Below, piece by piece: positions 1 to 9,163 of a DNA stretch of 64,000 bases. Numbering within the stretch: the stretch's first letter is position 1; each line of letters begins with the position of its first letter. The position numbers and the translations under genes were made by a program. The notes under the pieces were generated by a model. It did not search any database. It saw only the letters and a program-made list of their open reading frames with translations, and was not told the origin of the DNA. This DNA is from Lachnospiraceae bacterium (GTDB lineage Bacteria; Bacillota; Clostridia; Lachnospirales; Lachnospiraceae): the NCBI GenBank assembly GCA_017543445.1, contig JAFYGB010000010.1:62001-126000 (forward strand), written 5' to 3'.

Positions 1-2303
1 AGAGCGGCGCGAAGACAGCGACACTCTCCGTTGCAACGAGCGCGGGCTTGAACGGCTGGCAGTTCCGTTGTGTCGTAACTGACATAAACGGACAGATATC
101 GTACTCGAACGGCGCGACATTGACCGTAACGAGTGGCGGACAGACATCGTCCACGGCAACGTATATGAACAGCAAGTTCTCGAAAAATATGCCCCAGGCG
201 ACCATCGTTATCCCGGTAAATGCAACGGCGGAGGAGATTTTTGCCGCAGGTCTGCTTCAGAAGTATATCCAGGAAGAAGACGGTTACAAGCCGCAGATCG
301 TTACGGACGCGACCTCGCAGAACGGTCGCTTTGAGATCTCCGTCGGTAAGACGAACCGCCCGCACGGAAAGGCGAAATACAGTTCCAACGACAGTTATTC
401 CATCAAGTCCTACACCAACGGTATTTCGATCACAGGTGTGGGCCAGCTGGGCCTGATGCACGGCGCGATGCGCTTCCTGGAGGCGTTCGGCGGCTACTAC
501 TTCCTGTCCTGGGACGACCTGTATAAGACGAACCAGGATCATTTCAAATACGAGACGTCCGGCATCAGCATCGACTACGAGAGAGCGTTCGTATTTACCG
601 ATATGGATATTTGCTTCTCGAGTATCAATCCGACCAGCGACCTGACAGACCCGTACTACGGAAAAGGTAAGCCGAGCGGTTATCAGCCGCCGCGCACCGG
701 TCGTCTGTTCTCGTTGGCGTTCGGTTTGAACGGTTTCTACGCTGATACATACTGCCTGCCGAAAACCGAGGCAGGACGTGAGACCTGGTATCTCACAGCC
801 AGCAAGACCTCTCAGTACTCGGGCGGAACGCCGATCGACGGCCTCGCAGCCGGTCAGGTACACACGCTCACTGCTGAGTTCCTTCCTGCAAGTGTTTACT
901 TCGACAGCCATCCGGAATGGTATGCGGCCAATGTTTGGAATAATCGTGAGGAACTTCGTAAGCCGGACAGCGAAAGACAGCGCACGAAGAACCAGCTGTG
1001 TCCGTACAAGTGTCTGCACGATCCGGAAGCATATGCGATCATCCTGCAGCATTGTAAGGACATGATCGCGAAAAGTTACGATCCGAACGCGGCGATCCAG
1101 ATCATTTCCGTATCGAAGAACGACGGCTCCGATCTGTGCATGTGCTCGCTGTGCATGAATGACCGCATTGCCCACGGAGACAGTTCGGGTATGTACGAGT
1201 CGATCGAGTATGTTCAGCTGGTCAACCAGCTCTCAAAGGATCTGCACAAGAACGGCGCGTATCCGAACTTGTATATTGATACGCTTGCTTACGAGTGGAC
1301 CGTAGAGGCTCCCGGCGACCTGGTTTGCGATGACCACGTGATCATCCGCTGGGCACCGATCCGCAGATGCTACGGATGCTACCTGGATGCGACCTACACC
1401 ACGACCGTGAACGGTAAAGAAGTGGAAAAGGGTCACGAAACCAATAAGAAGTACTACGAAGAACTCGTAAAATGGACGAAGTGCTGTAAGCACCTGTGGA
1501 TCTGGGATTACAACACGAACTTCCTGACGACAGCCGGACCGTACGCGAACGTTGACGTTATGCAGCATGATATCAAACTGTATAAGGAACTCGGCGTGGA
1601 AGGCATCTACCTTCAGAGTAATGCAAGACATCTGGAGTCGGATTCGGAGTTCGGTGATATCCGTAACTACATCGAAGGCCGCCTGCTTCAGGATCCTTCG
1701 AGAGATTATGAGCAGGAACTGGCGTTCATCACGGACGCATTGTACGGCGCGGCCGGTAAGCACGTGCGCGAGTACATGAAGCATATGGAGCAACAGGCGA
1801 AGAACCATCATCAGCTCGCGGCACACAGAGATGACGTCAATATGTATGACCGCCCGCTTTATGCAACGTATGCAGGCGTACGTTCGTGGGATGGCGGAGA
1901 CCATGCGTACCGCATGCCCGACAGCGAGATCGGCATCTGTGAAGGCCTCTGGCGCGAGATCAACACGATCGCACAGACACAGCCTGCGGATGTTCAGAAG
2001 CGCATCAAGAAGCTGGAATTCTCCTGGAGACTGGTGAAATCCACGTTGAATGTGTACGAGTTCGATACTCCGTCGACCTATGCGACTGAGAACGACAAAC
2101 TCATCAAGGATATGAAGGCCGCAGGCGTTACTTACTTCTCGACCATTTATGGCAAGACGATATCGAATTGTACGTATACCGGAAATCATCCGGATAACTG
2201 GTTCCGCGAGTCAGATTCGGGAATCGGCAAGTTCACGAGCACGAACCCGAGAACGACACGGAAGCCTGCGATCCCGGACAACCTGTTCGTGTATTACAAG
2301 TAA
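1..2303 (+). CDS. Secreted DUF4838 glycoside hydrolase-like protein, 5' end outside window
   Basis: The reading frame is open from the left edge (first full codon at base 3), so the gene starts before the window; the TTG at 48 lies inside a domain and is not a credible start. The first ~45 residues resemble the end of an Ig-like surface domain (WQFRCVVTDINGQ, then SNGATLTV). Next comes an alpha-glucuronidase N-terminal/GH20b-like domain (starting around VIPVNATAEEI), then a DUF4838-type barrel with the cysteine-rich SLCMCSLCMND-like motif near 1135-1165 and the IIRWAPI segment. DUF4838 proteins are extracellular carbohydrate-active proteins of unproven substrate. No C-terminal sorting signal is seen. 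Family call is confident; activity and substrate are inference. Confidence 0.8.
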   Translation, partial: SGAKTATLSVATSAGLNGWQFRCVVTDINGQISYSNGATLTVTSGGQTSSTATYMNSKFSKNMPQATIVIPVNATAEEIFAAGLLQKYIQEEDGYKPQIVTDATSQNGRFEISVGKTNRPHGKAKYSSNDSYSIKSYTNGISITGVGQLGLMHGAMRFLEAFGGYYFLSWDDLYKTNQDHFKYETSGISIDYERAFVFTDMDICFSSINPTSDLTDPYYGKGKPSGYQPPRTGRLFSLAFGLNGFYADTYCLPKTEAGRETWYLTASKTSQYSGGTPIDGLAAGQVHTLTAEFLPASVYFDSHPEWYAANVWNNREELRKPDSERQRTKNQLCPYKCLHDPEAYAIILQHCKDMIAKSYDPNAAIQIISVSKNDGSDLCMCSLCMNDRIAHGDSSGMYESIEYVQLVNQLSKDLHKNGAYPNLYIDTLAYEWTVEAPGDLVCDDHVIIRWAPIRRCYGCYLDATYTTTVNGKEVEKGHETNKKYYEELVKWTKCCKHLWIWDYNTNFLTTAGPYANVDVMQHDIKLYKELGVEGIYLQSNARHLESDSEFGDIRNYIEGRLLQDPSRDYEQELAFITDALYGAAGKHVREYMKHMEQQAKNHHQLAAHRDDVNMYDRPLYATYAGVRSWDGGDHAYRMPDSEIGICEGLWREINTIAQTQPADVQKRIKKLEFSWRLVKSTLNVYEFDTPSTYATENDKLIKDMKAAGVTYFSTIYGKTISNCTYTGNHPDNWFRESDSGIGKFTSTNPRTTRKPAIPDNLFVYYK

Positions 2304-2338
2304 ATCATCACATCGGGCAATGCATTTGCCCAAATAAG

Positions 2339-2374
2339 GAAGCAGGCTTCCGGGCGACCGGGGCCTGCTTTTTT
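2339..2374 (+). terminator. Intrinsic terminator after the DUF4838 gene
   Basis: An AAGCAGGC / GCCTGCTT stem (2340-2347 with 2363-2370) with a 15-base loop is followed by a T run (2369-2374). It lies 36 bases after the stop codon of the DUF4838 gene and separates it from the pilus operon. Confidence 0.85.
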
Positions 2375-2575
2375 GCATCCATCGGGGAGGCGGATGCGTA
2401 TAAGTTTTTCGAAAGAGGCTTTTTACAAAAAGTGAAGGGAAAACGTGGCGGTTGCTTTATGGTAGGAAGGATTCCGCCCGTGGAGGTCGTACCGGATGTA
2501 TGGGGAGGTGCGAATTTCGGGCGGTTTTTCGGATATTATCCGTCAATGAGCAGTTTTTAGGAGGCTGCTTTGGGC

Positions 2576-2603
2576 TTGACAAACGGGGAGGTTTTGGTAA
2601 AAT
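2576..2603 (+). promoter_or_regulatory. Sigma-A type promoter for the Tad operon
   Basis: TTGACA at 2576-2581 and TAAAAT at 2598-2603 are separated by 16 bases. This is the best promoter match upstream of the pilus genes and predicts a leader of about 150 nt before the ATG at 2758. No other good promoter was seen before 12.7 kb. Confidence 0.7.
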
Positions 2604-2757
2604 AGGGGTACGTCGGAAATCACCGGCGTATCCTTTTAAATTTCCCATAGAATAAGCGGCCGCGGGATGCGGCGAAAACAGAATAAACGAGAGTTTTGCT
2701 TCTGAGGAGGGCTTCAGAGGCGGGGTTTTTGCACCCTTTTTTCAGAAAGGAGACGAG

Positions 2758-3786
2758 ATGAAACCATTGGTCGGGATCCTAGATCATGAGGAAGAATATG
2801 GTAAGAGGCTGGCGGCGTTTATCGCGAAGCAGCCGTCGGTACCGTTTGATGTTGTGTTGTTTTCGAGTGCGGAGAAACTGCGGGAATATCTGCGAAGCAA
2901 GTTACCGGATCTGTTGCTTTTAGGGCTCGGACCGGAGAGTGAGGATATCACAGCGGACGTCAGTGCGGCGCAGAAGATGTATTTGACCGAAGAGAAGCCG
3001 ATGGGCGTAGCGGCGGATGACTCGATCTGGCGTTATAGCGGTGCGCAGGAGATCCTACGGCAGCTCTCGCTGCGGATACGGCCGGCTGCCGCGCATGCAG
3101 GAGAGGGCGAGCGGCTGCAGATCTTTACGGTCTATTCCCCGGCGACGCGGTGCCGGAAGACGGAGTTTTCCATCGCGCTGGCGCGGCGCATGAGCGACCG
3201 TGCGCGGACGTTGTTTATCACGTTTGAGGAGTACGGTTTTATTCCGGCGCCGGATCTGGCCGTGGTGGTCCCGGACCTGTCGGATGTGATCTTCTACGTC
3301 GGCCAGGGCGCATTTGCCGGGAAGTTACCGCGGTTTTTACAGCAGGCGGAGGGGCTGGAATTCATCGCGCCCGTACGCTGTCCGCAGGATATCCGCACGT
3401 TGGATGGGGCAGAGGCGGTGGCGCTTCTTCGAACCCTCGCAAGTGAGGGGAAATACGACTGCATCGTGGTGGATGCGGGGCACGCCTTAGGGGACGTCCG
3501 ACCGCTTCTGGCTGCATCGGATCGTATTCTCGTGCCGAGCCGACGGGACGTGATCTCGGCGGCCCGGGTAGAGGCGTTTCGAAGTTTTCTGGTGGCGTCG
3601 GGCTGCACGCAAGAAGCAGAGAAGCTGGAAGTGATGCATTTGCCGGACGGAGGGGGCTTCCCAGAGCGGCCGGACGGAGGACTGCCGGGACGGCAGGAGT
3701 TTTTCGCCCGTGTGTTCGAAGGGGAAGTGATGGAATACGCGGATCGCGCGCTGCGAGAGTGCCCGGCGATCTGCGCGGTGTCGTAA
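2758..3786 (+). CDS. TadZ/CpaE-like pilus localisation protein
   Basis: The N-terminal ~100 residues resemble an atypical receiver domain (GILDHEEEYGKRL, DLLLLGLG), and the rest is a MinD/ParA-like fold, the arrangement of CpaE/TadZ proteins that place Tad pilus machines in the cell. The nucleotide-binding loop is degenerate: where a deviant Walker A KGGxGKT is expected there is SPATRCRKTEF (residues ~126-136), so ATP hydrolysis is doubtful. A strong ribosome site (AAAGGAG, 2744-2750) supports the ATG at 2758. It is the first gene of the Tad operon, 40 bases ahead of tadA. Assignment rests on fold-like motifs and position. Confidence 0.75.
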   Translation: MKPLVGILDHEEEYGKRLAAFIAKQPSVPFDVVLFSSAEKLREYLRSKLPDLLLLGLGPESEDITADVSAAQKMYLTEEKPMGVAADDSIWRYSGAQEILRQLSLRIRPAAAHAGEGERLQIFTVYSPATRCRKTEFSIALARRMSDRARTLFITFEEYGFIPAPDLAVVVPDLSDVIFYVGQGAFAGKLPRFLQQAEGLEFIAPVRCPQDIRTLDGAEAVALLRTLASEGKYDCIVVDAGHALGDVRPLLAASDRILVPSRRDVISAARVEAFRSFLVASGCTQEAEKLEVMHLPDGGGFPERPDGGLPGRQEFFARVFEGEVMEYADRALRECPAICAVS

Positions 3787-3826
3787 GTCGTTCGAAAGAG
3801 GTTTGAGGAAGGGGCTGTAGGCCACG

Positions 3827-5080
3827 ATGGAGGAGTATTCACGGGAGTTATTTGCCCGGCTTCGTACACATATCCTGGAGGCGATCGAGTGGACGGGGAC
3901 GCCGGATGATGCGCAGATCCGTGCGCAGATCGATGAGGCGCTGGCCGCGGAGGAGCAGGTGCGCCGCATGCCGGCGAAACTGCGGATCCGCCTGGGCCGG
4001 GACCTGTTTGACAGCCTGCGGCGGTTCGACGCGATCACGGAACTTCTGGAAGACAGAAGCGTCAGTGAGATCATGGTGAACCGGGCAGACGTGATCTTTA
4101 TCGAGAAAAACGGTAAGTTACAGACGTATGGCCGCAGTTTTTCGAGCGAGGCGGCGCTGGCGGACATCATCCAGATGATCGTTTCGAAGGTGAACCGTCA
4201 GGTCAATGCATCCTCGCCGATCGTGGACGCGCGTCTGGAGGACGGGAGCCGCATCAACATCGTGCTGCCGCCCGTGGCATTGGACGGACCGGTCCTGACG
4301 ATTCGAAAGTTTCCGACCTCGATGATGACGATCGAAAAGATGGTGGAGCTCGGGACATTGACCGCAGAAGCCGCAGAATATCTGCGCGTACTGGTGCGGG
4401 CGCGCTACAACATCTTTATTTCGGGCGGGACCGGCTCGGGGAAGACTACGCTGCTGAATGCGCTGTCGGGTTTCATACCGGAGACCGAGCGGGTCATCAC
4501 GATCGAGGACTCGGCGGAACTGAAACTGCAGCATATCCCGAACCTGGTGCGCCTGGAGACGAAGAATGCGTCCGCCGACGGAACGGGAGGCGTGACCATT
4601 CGCGACTTGATCAAAAGCGCCCTGCGTATGCGCCCGGACCGCGTCGTGGTCGGAGAAGTCCGCGGCGGGGAGGTCATTGACATGCTTCAGGCGATGAACA
4701 CGGGGCACGACGGTTCGCTGTCGACCGGACATGCGAATTCGCCGAGGGACATGCTGAGCCGCCTGGCGACCATGGTGCTTACAGGCGGGGTGGACATTCC
4801 GCTTCCCGCGGTCGTATCACAGATCGCGTCAGCAATCGATATCCTGATCCACGTGGCGCGACTGAGGGACGGAAGCCGAAGGATCCTGTCCATTCACGAG
4901 GTCACAGGGACGCAGGACGGGCAGATCACGACGCAGGAACTGTTTGTATTTCGAGAGAATGGAGAGAAGGAGGGGCGCATTGAGGGGAAACTCTGCAAAA
5001 CCGAAGCCAGGCTCCGAGGGAGAGAAAAACTATATTTTTCAGGACTGTCTTTGGGGGATGATGCTGCTGGCGGCCCTTAG
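3827..5080 (+). CDS. tadA: Tad pilus assembly ATPase TadA/CpaF
   Basis: A type II/IV secretion ATPase of the CpaF/TadA family that powers assembly of Flp pili from the cytoplasmic side of the membrane. Visible motifs are Walker [10 protein letters not shown] (residues ~200-208), the Asp box region ITIEDSAEL, a Walker B-type segment [16 protein letters not shown], and the His box region [14 protein letters not shown]. Length (417 aa) fits the family. The N-terminal ~100 residues carry the usual helical N1 domain. The 3' end overlaps the start of tadB by about 100 bases, consistent with translational coupling. Confidence 0.95.
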   Translation: MEEYSRELFARLRTHILEAIEWTGTPDDAQIRAQIDEALAAEEQVRRMPAKLRIRLGRDLFDSLRRFDAITELLEDRSVSEIMVNRADVIFIEKNGKLQTYGRSFSSEAALADIIQMIVSKVNRQVNASSPIVDARLEDGSRINIVLPPVALDGPVLTIRKFPTSMMTIEKMVELGTLTAEAAEYLRVLVRARYNIFISGGTGSGKTTLLNALSGFIPETERVITIEDSAELKLQHIPNLVRLETKNASADGTGGVTIRDLIKSALRMRPDRVVVGEVRGGEVIDMLQAMNTGHDGSLSTGHANSPRDMLSRLATMVLTGGVDIPLPAVVSQIASAIDILIHVARLRDGSRRILSIHEVTGTQDGQITTQELFVFRENGEKEGRIEGKLCKTEARLRGREKLYFSGLSLGDDAAGGP

Positions 5081-5738
5081 CTGGTTGTTCTTTCACTCGC
5101 TTTTGGCGACGATCCTTATGCTTCCGCTGCTTTATGTGCTGCATGGGGAGCGGGAGAAGGGACGACGGCAGAAGCGGGAGCACGAGAAGCGCGTGATGTG
5201 TAAGGATGCGGTCATGAGCCTGGCGTCGTCGATGGCGGCCGGATACTCCATGGAAAATGCCTTGATCCGTTCCCGGAAGGAATTGATCCGGCTCTGGGGT
5301 GAGGAGACGTACATCGTGGATATGTGGCGGAAGATGGAGTGGCAGGTGCACGGGATGCACGTGCCGGTGGAGGAAGCATTTGCCGCGTTTGCAAAAGAAA
5401 GCGGGATCGCTGAGGTGGAGCTACTGGCACAGCTTCTGGCCGTGTCGAAGCGCACGGGAGGCAGCATGGTAAGACTTTTGAAAATGTGCGCGAAGCAGCT
5501 GGCGGATGCACTGACGGTAGAGGAGGAGATCCAGGCCGGGATCACGCAGGTGAAGTTCGAACAAAAGATCATGATCTTCATGCCGCCGGCCATCCTGTTG
5601 TATCTCCAAGTGGGTTCACCGGACATTATTCAACCACTTTATACGACAGTAGTGGGTAGGACAACGATGATCGCATGTTTGATTCTGTATTTTGTGGCGA
5701 TCGTCGTCGGGCGGAAGATGGCGGCGATCCGTGTGTAA
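4980..5738 (+). CDS. tadB: Tad pilus inner-membrane protein TadB (T2SSF family)
   Basis: A type II secretion F-domain protein: two closely spaced N-terminal membrane segments (around [20 protein letters not shown]), a cytoplasmic four-helix bundle containing ASSMAAGYSMENAL and LAVSKRTGGSMVRLL, and two C-terminal membrane helices. It forms the platform with TadC above TadA. I chose the TTG at 4980 because an AGAAGGAGG ribosome site (4965-4973) precedes it by six bases; an ATG at 4959 and a TTG at 4944 are in frame but lack a site. The gene overlaps tadA by 101 bases in another frame. Confidence 0.88.
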   Translation: MRGNSAKPKPGSEGEKNYIFQDCLWGMMLLAALSWLFFHSLLATILMLPLLYVLHGEREKGRRQKREHEKRVMCKDAVMSLASSMAAGYSMENALIRSRKELIRLWGEETYIVDMWRKMEWQVHGMHVPVEEAFAAFAKESGIAEVELLAQLLAVSKRTGGSMVRLLKMCAKQLADALTVEEEIQAGITQVKFEQKIMIFMPPAILLYLQVGSPDIIQPLYTTVVGRTTMIACLILYFVAIVVGRKMAAIRV

Positions 5739-5758
5739 ACAGGACATAGGAGGGGACG

Positions 5759-7138
5759 ATGGAAGCGGTTTTGTTTTTGGTGGCAGCGGCGGCAGCAGGA
5801 CTTGCAGTACTTCGATTTCGGGAGACGATCCGGGACCTGTTCCAGAAGAAACTCGCCCCGACACGAAAGGAACAGTATTCGCTCGCATTTCCCAGAGAGC
5901 ATGCAGCAGACGCTTTTTGGAAGATCAAAAGGGAGCAGCTTATCGTAGTGGCGGTCGCCGTCGTGGGCGGCGTGCTACTGGCACTTTTGGCGCCGGAACA
6001 GGAGGACGATACGATGGGCGAAAACGGGGCCATCGCACGGCCGGAGTTTTCCAATGGCAGCATGCGGGTGTATCTGCAGGTGAAGGGCGAAAGCGAGAGC
6101 GACACCTTCGAAAAGGAGGTCGCCCTGTCCGTTGGCGAGAGGCGGCCGGATGCGGACCGGTTGGAGAAACTCTTTGATGAAGGATTTGCCGAAGGGGAAC
6201 GGCTTCTGTCGGAGGGCAATGCATCCCTCGAAAAGATCGAGCATAATCTGGACCTTCCCGAAGAGATCGGCGAATATTTGAAGGCGACTTGGAAGTCGGA
6301 TGCGCCAGAGTATCTGAGCAGCTTCGGGCGCATCTCGGAGGAAATCCCGGAGGAGGGCGTTCTCGTTCACATGAAGCTGACGCTGTCGTATGAGGAGGAA
6401 GGAAGGGAGCGTGTGTACGATCTGCACGTTTATCCCAAGGCTGACGAGCGCTCCTTTGCCGAGCGGCTGGAGAGTTACTTGCAGGAGGAGGCTGAAAAAG
6501 GGGACGCGGAGGCACATTTGCCGAGTGAGTTCGAAGGGTTTTCGCTGGCCTATGCGAAGCCGGAGGGGACTTCGACCCGCGTCGGCCTCCTGGTACTGGC
6601 GGTCTGCGCGGCAGCACTTTTGTATGTTTCGAGGGGTAAGCAGTTGGAACGGGCGCTGGACGAACGAAAGGAAAGTCTGGAGCGGGATTACCCGGAGATC
6701 GTATCGAAACTGACACTGTATTTCAGCGCTGGGATGACCATTCGCACCGCCTGGGAGCGAATGGTGGAAGAATATGAGAACGCTCGGGAACAGACCGGGT
6801 GTACACGTTATGGTTATGAGGAGATGAGGAGGACGCTCTCCGGTATGCAGACTGGTACCTTTGAAGGGGAAGCATACGGACAGTTCGGTCGGCGGTGCGG
6901 TAGTTACGGTTATTTGAAACTGGGTACTCTTTTGGAGGAAAATGTGCGCACGGGTCTGGCGGATCTGCCGAAACTTCTGGAGACGGAAGTGAATGCGGCC
7001 CAGGATATGCGGCTTCTGCAGGCGAAACAGCTGGGTGAGAAGGCGAAGACGAAGCTTTTGCTGCCCATGCTGCTTCTGCTGGTGATCGTCATGGTCATCG
7101 TTATGGTTCCGGCTTATCTAAGCACCGGAATAGGATAA
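5759..7138 (+). CDS. tadC: TadC-like platform protein with a large extracytoplasmic insert
   Basis: The C-terminal third matches the T2SSF/TadC pattern (YPEIVSKLTLYFSAGMTIRTAW, then LGTLLEENVRTG and a final helix LLLPMLLLLVIVMVIVMVP). In front of it are two N-terminal membrane segments (residues ~3-20 and ~63-80), then an acidic soluble region of about 190 residues (~85-275), then another helix (~278-296). Plain TadC proteins are usually nearer 300 residues; at 459 aa this one carries an added domain expected outside the membrane. Ribosome site TAGGAGGGG supports the start. It follows tadB by 20 bases. Confidence 0.82.
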   Translation: MEAVLFLVAAAAAGLAVLRFRETIRDLFQKKLAPTRKEQYSLAFPREHAADAFWKIKREQLIVVAVAVVGGVLLALLAPEQEDDTMGENGAIARPEFSNGSMRVYLQVKGESESDTFEKEVALSVGERRPDADRLEKLFDEGFAEGERLLSEGNASLEKIEHNLDLPEEIGEYLKATWKSDAPEYLSSFGRISEEIPEEGVLVHMKLTLSYEEEGRERVYDLHVYPKADERSFAERLESYLQEEAEKGDAEAHLPSEFEGFSLAYAKPEGTSTRVGLLVLAVCAAALLYVSRGKQLERALDERKESLERDYPEIVSKLTLYFSAGMTIRTAWERMVEEYENAREQTGCTRYGYEEMRRTLSGMQTGTFEGEAYGQFGRRCGSYGYLKLGTLLEENVRTGLADLPKLLETEVNAAQDMRLLQAKQLGEKAKTKLLLPMLLLLVIVMVIVMVPAYLSTGIG

Positions 7139-7173
7139 ACACAGGCGGAATAAACCGCGGAAAGGAGCAGGGT

Positions 7174-7467
7174 ATGGAGGAAATGTTGCGTTCGATGATG
7201 GAGGAAGGTATGGTTAGCGGTCCGGAGGCAGACCATTCGGAGACAGAGTTTGAAGAAGAACTCATGTTCATGCAGGAATTAGAGGACGAGGCCGACGAGG
7301 ATGAGGAAATCCTCGGTCTGGTGAAAGATAACCGAGGGATCGGCGTTATTGAAATGGTTTTGATCCTGGTCGTTTTGGTGGGGCTGGTGCTGATTTTCAA
7401 AAACCAATTGAACGCGATCATCGGCGACGTGTTTGATAAGGTGAATTCGACGATCAACAGACTATAA
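7174..7467 (+). CDS. Flp1-like type IVb pilin
   Basis: A 97-residue protein with an acidic N-terminal leader and a single hydrophobic segment beginning GIGVIEMVLILVVLVGL. The glycine followed five residues later by glutamate is the pilin cleavage and methylation signature recognised by the A24 prepilin peptidase encoded at 10225. The mature subunit would be about 45 residues, typical of Flp pilins. The leader of about 50 residues is long and Asp/Glu-rich, as in clostridial Flp1-like proteins. Ribosome site AAAGGAG precedes the ATG. It is presumably the major shaft subunit. Confidence 0.85.
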   Translation: MEEMLRSMMEEGMVSGPEADHSETEFEEELMFMQELEDEADEDEEILGLVKDNRGIGVIEMVLILVVLVGLVLIFKNQLNAIIGDVFDKVNSTINRL

Positions 7468-7485
7468 GTACGGGAGGAACTGTCT

Positions 7486-8538
7486 ATGCGTGCGAAAAAG
7501 GGGCTCAAGGGAGTGATCACGGTCTATGTTTCATTGGTTTTCCTTTTGGTGATGAGCTTGTTGGCGGCGCTTTTGGAAACCGCACGCGTGTATGGCCTTC
7601 GGGTGCGCCTGCAGATGGCGTCGCGCGGAGGCCTGGACAGCCTGTTTTCCATGTATTCCAAGCCGTTGTTTGAGAACTATGGGATCCTGATGCTGGATGA
7701 GAGTTTCGGGTTTGATGGGCCAGTGGCAGATGCTTTTACGAATGTCATCCGTGAGAATATGAAGTATGATCTGGATCAGAATAAGGGGATGCTCCTGGGG
7801 AGGACGCTGCAGTTGTTTGACCTGGATTTTGAAGATCTGACGATCACAAAAACGATCCACGCAGTCGACGACGGCGGGGTGTACTTCGCACAGAGCGCGA
7901 TCGACATGATGAAATACCGGGTTCCCGCGAGTGCATTTTCCTCCTTCACATTGATCCTCGGAATGTACGAGAATGCGGAAGCTGCACAACAGTCCATCGA
8001 GGAAGGGGGCGGAGCTGTCGAGAGCGAAGACTGGAATTCGTACGTAACGACGGCTGCGCCGGAGACATTGCCTGTGCCGGAGAGCACGGCGGCGTCAGCC
8101 GGGAATGAACCATCGGGGGCGGCTTCCGGGGAAGGTTCGTCCGAGAGTGCTACCGGGGCGGCCGCCACACAGACGGAGGCGCTCACGACGACCGAGGAAG
8201 CCACCACGATCGACTACAATGCGGAGGCGGACGAAGCAGTCGATAAAAGCATCATCGGCGTTGTTAAGGACTTCCTGAAGGGTAATGTTTTGAAGATCTA
8301 CGGGCTGAAGGATGCTGCGATCTCAAAGGGAAAACGCAACATTAAGGAGTCGGTATCGAAGAAGCATAACAAGGATAAAGTTTCGGAGATCTCCGAGGGC
8401 GTGATGAGTGAAGCCTTGACAGACTTCCTGTTTGGTGAATATGTCATGGAGTATCTGTTGGATTTTCAGGAACAGAAGGACAAAGAGAAGAAAAACGAAG
8501 GGCAGCTTCGGTATGAGGTAGAGTACGTCCTGATCTGA
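7486..8538 (+). CDS. DUF5702 Tad-operon protein, N-terminal part, ended by an in-frame TGA
   Basis: One N-terminal membrane helix preceded by a GVITVYVSLVFLLVMSLL segment as in TadG/TadE-like pseudopilins, then an extracytoplasmic region with a Ser/Thr/Ala/Glu-rich linker (~190-235). DUF5702 proteins sit in clostridial Tad operons. The frame stops at TGA 8536-8538 in the middle of a conserved stretch (YEVEYVLI-stop-KDNDKDNLLGVLNRI) and stays open in the same frame to 9141, so the family's full-length product is interrupted. This part could still be made as a 350-residue truncated protein. Ribosome site GGGAGGAA supports the start at 7486. Confidence 0.75.
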   Translation: MRAKKGLKGVITVYVSLVFLLVMSLLAALLETARVYGLRVRLQMASRGGLDSLFSMYSKPLFENYGILMLDESFGFDGPVADAFTNVIRENMKYDLDQNKGMLLGRTLQLFDLDFEDLTITKTIHAVDDGGVYFAQSAIDMMKYRVPASAFSSFTLILGMYENAEAAQQSIEEGGGAVESEDWNSYVTTAAPETLPVPESTAASAGNEPSGAASGEGSSESATGAAATQTEALTTTEEATTIDYNAEADEAVDKSIIGVVKDFLKGNVLKIYGLKDAAISKGKRNIKESVSKKHNKDKVSEISEGVMSEALTDFLFGEYVMEYLLDFQEQKDKEKKNEGQLRYEVEYVLI

Positions 8539-9141
8539 AAGGATAATGATAAAGATAACCTGCTCGGCGTACTGAACCGGATCTACGGAACGCGCGTGGC
8601 GTTCAATTCATTTGCCGTACTTACGAATCCACAGTGCCAAAAAGAGGCCGCGGCGACGGCGTCTGCAGTCATCGGCTGGACGGGGATCGTGCCGCTGGTA
8701 CTGGGCGTTCAGTGGCTCCTTCTGGAGACGATGGCGCTCGCTGAAAGCGTACTCGATATGCGGGCGATCGTGGACGGGAAGAAGATCCCGATATATAAAA
8801 CGCCGGCACAGTGGAGGGTCAGACTCTCGAACGGCGTGCAGCTGCTGACGTCCGGCGCACAAAGTATAGAGTCACCCGGCGGGTTTGATTATACGACTTA
8901 CGAGAAGATCCTTCTCTTTTTTGAGAAGAATAAGAGCAAATATCTGCGGACCATGGACATCGTCGAGTGGGATATGCAGAAGACCGATCCCGGCTTTCAC
9001 ATGGAGGATTGTGTCTATGCAGTCGAGATCGAATCACAGGCGTCGGCGGGGAGGTTGTTTTCCAAACTGATCGTTCTGGTCCCGACGCTTTTTCTACCGC
9101 ACAGTTACTCCTTCACGCAGAAGGATGCAAGAAGTTATTGA
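8539..9141 (+). pseudogene. C-terminal remainder of the DUF5702 gene, downstream of the in-frame TGA
   Basis: Continues in the same frame as 7486-8538 without any frame change, beginning KDNDKDNLLGVLNRIYGTR and ending in the DUF5702-like C terminus with hydrophobic stretch GWTGIVPLVLGVQWLLLETMA. The only possible restart is a GTG at 8596 with no ribosome site, so independent translation is unlikely. In relatives I would expect glycine at the stop position (a single GGA to TGA change), but this is from memory of the family pattern and needs alignment. Either a recent nonsense mutation, an assembly error or readthrough. Confidence 0.7.
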
Positions 9142-9163
9142 CAGAGTCAGGGGGTGATATCCG

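Larger units (their letters stand above)
2304..2757. other. Intergenic region between DUF4838 gene and Tad operon
   Basis: A 454-base stretch without a convincing gene. It holds the terminator at 2339-2374, a promoter at 2576-2603 and about 150 bases of leader before the first pilus gene. A 67-codon open frame at 2452-2655 has no ribosome site and an unlikely arginine/glycine-rich composition, so it was not called. Confidence 0.6.

Noticed and set aside
1233..2189. 318-codon open frame on the minus strand inside the DUF4838 gene
   Set aside because: Lies entirely antisense to a well-supported gene, has Arg/Val/Ile-rich shadow composition and no ribosome site.
2452..2655. 67-codon open frame upstream of the Tad operon
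   Set aside because: No ribosome site; overlaps the operon promoter; composition not protein-like.
8536..8538. Selenocysteine or alternative genetic code at the in-frame TGA
   Set aside because: No SECIS-like hairpin seen directly downstream, and TGA ends many other genes here (for example at 15425, 23956 and 51450).
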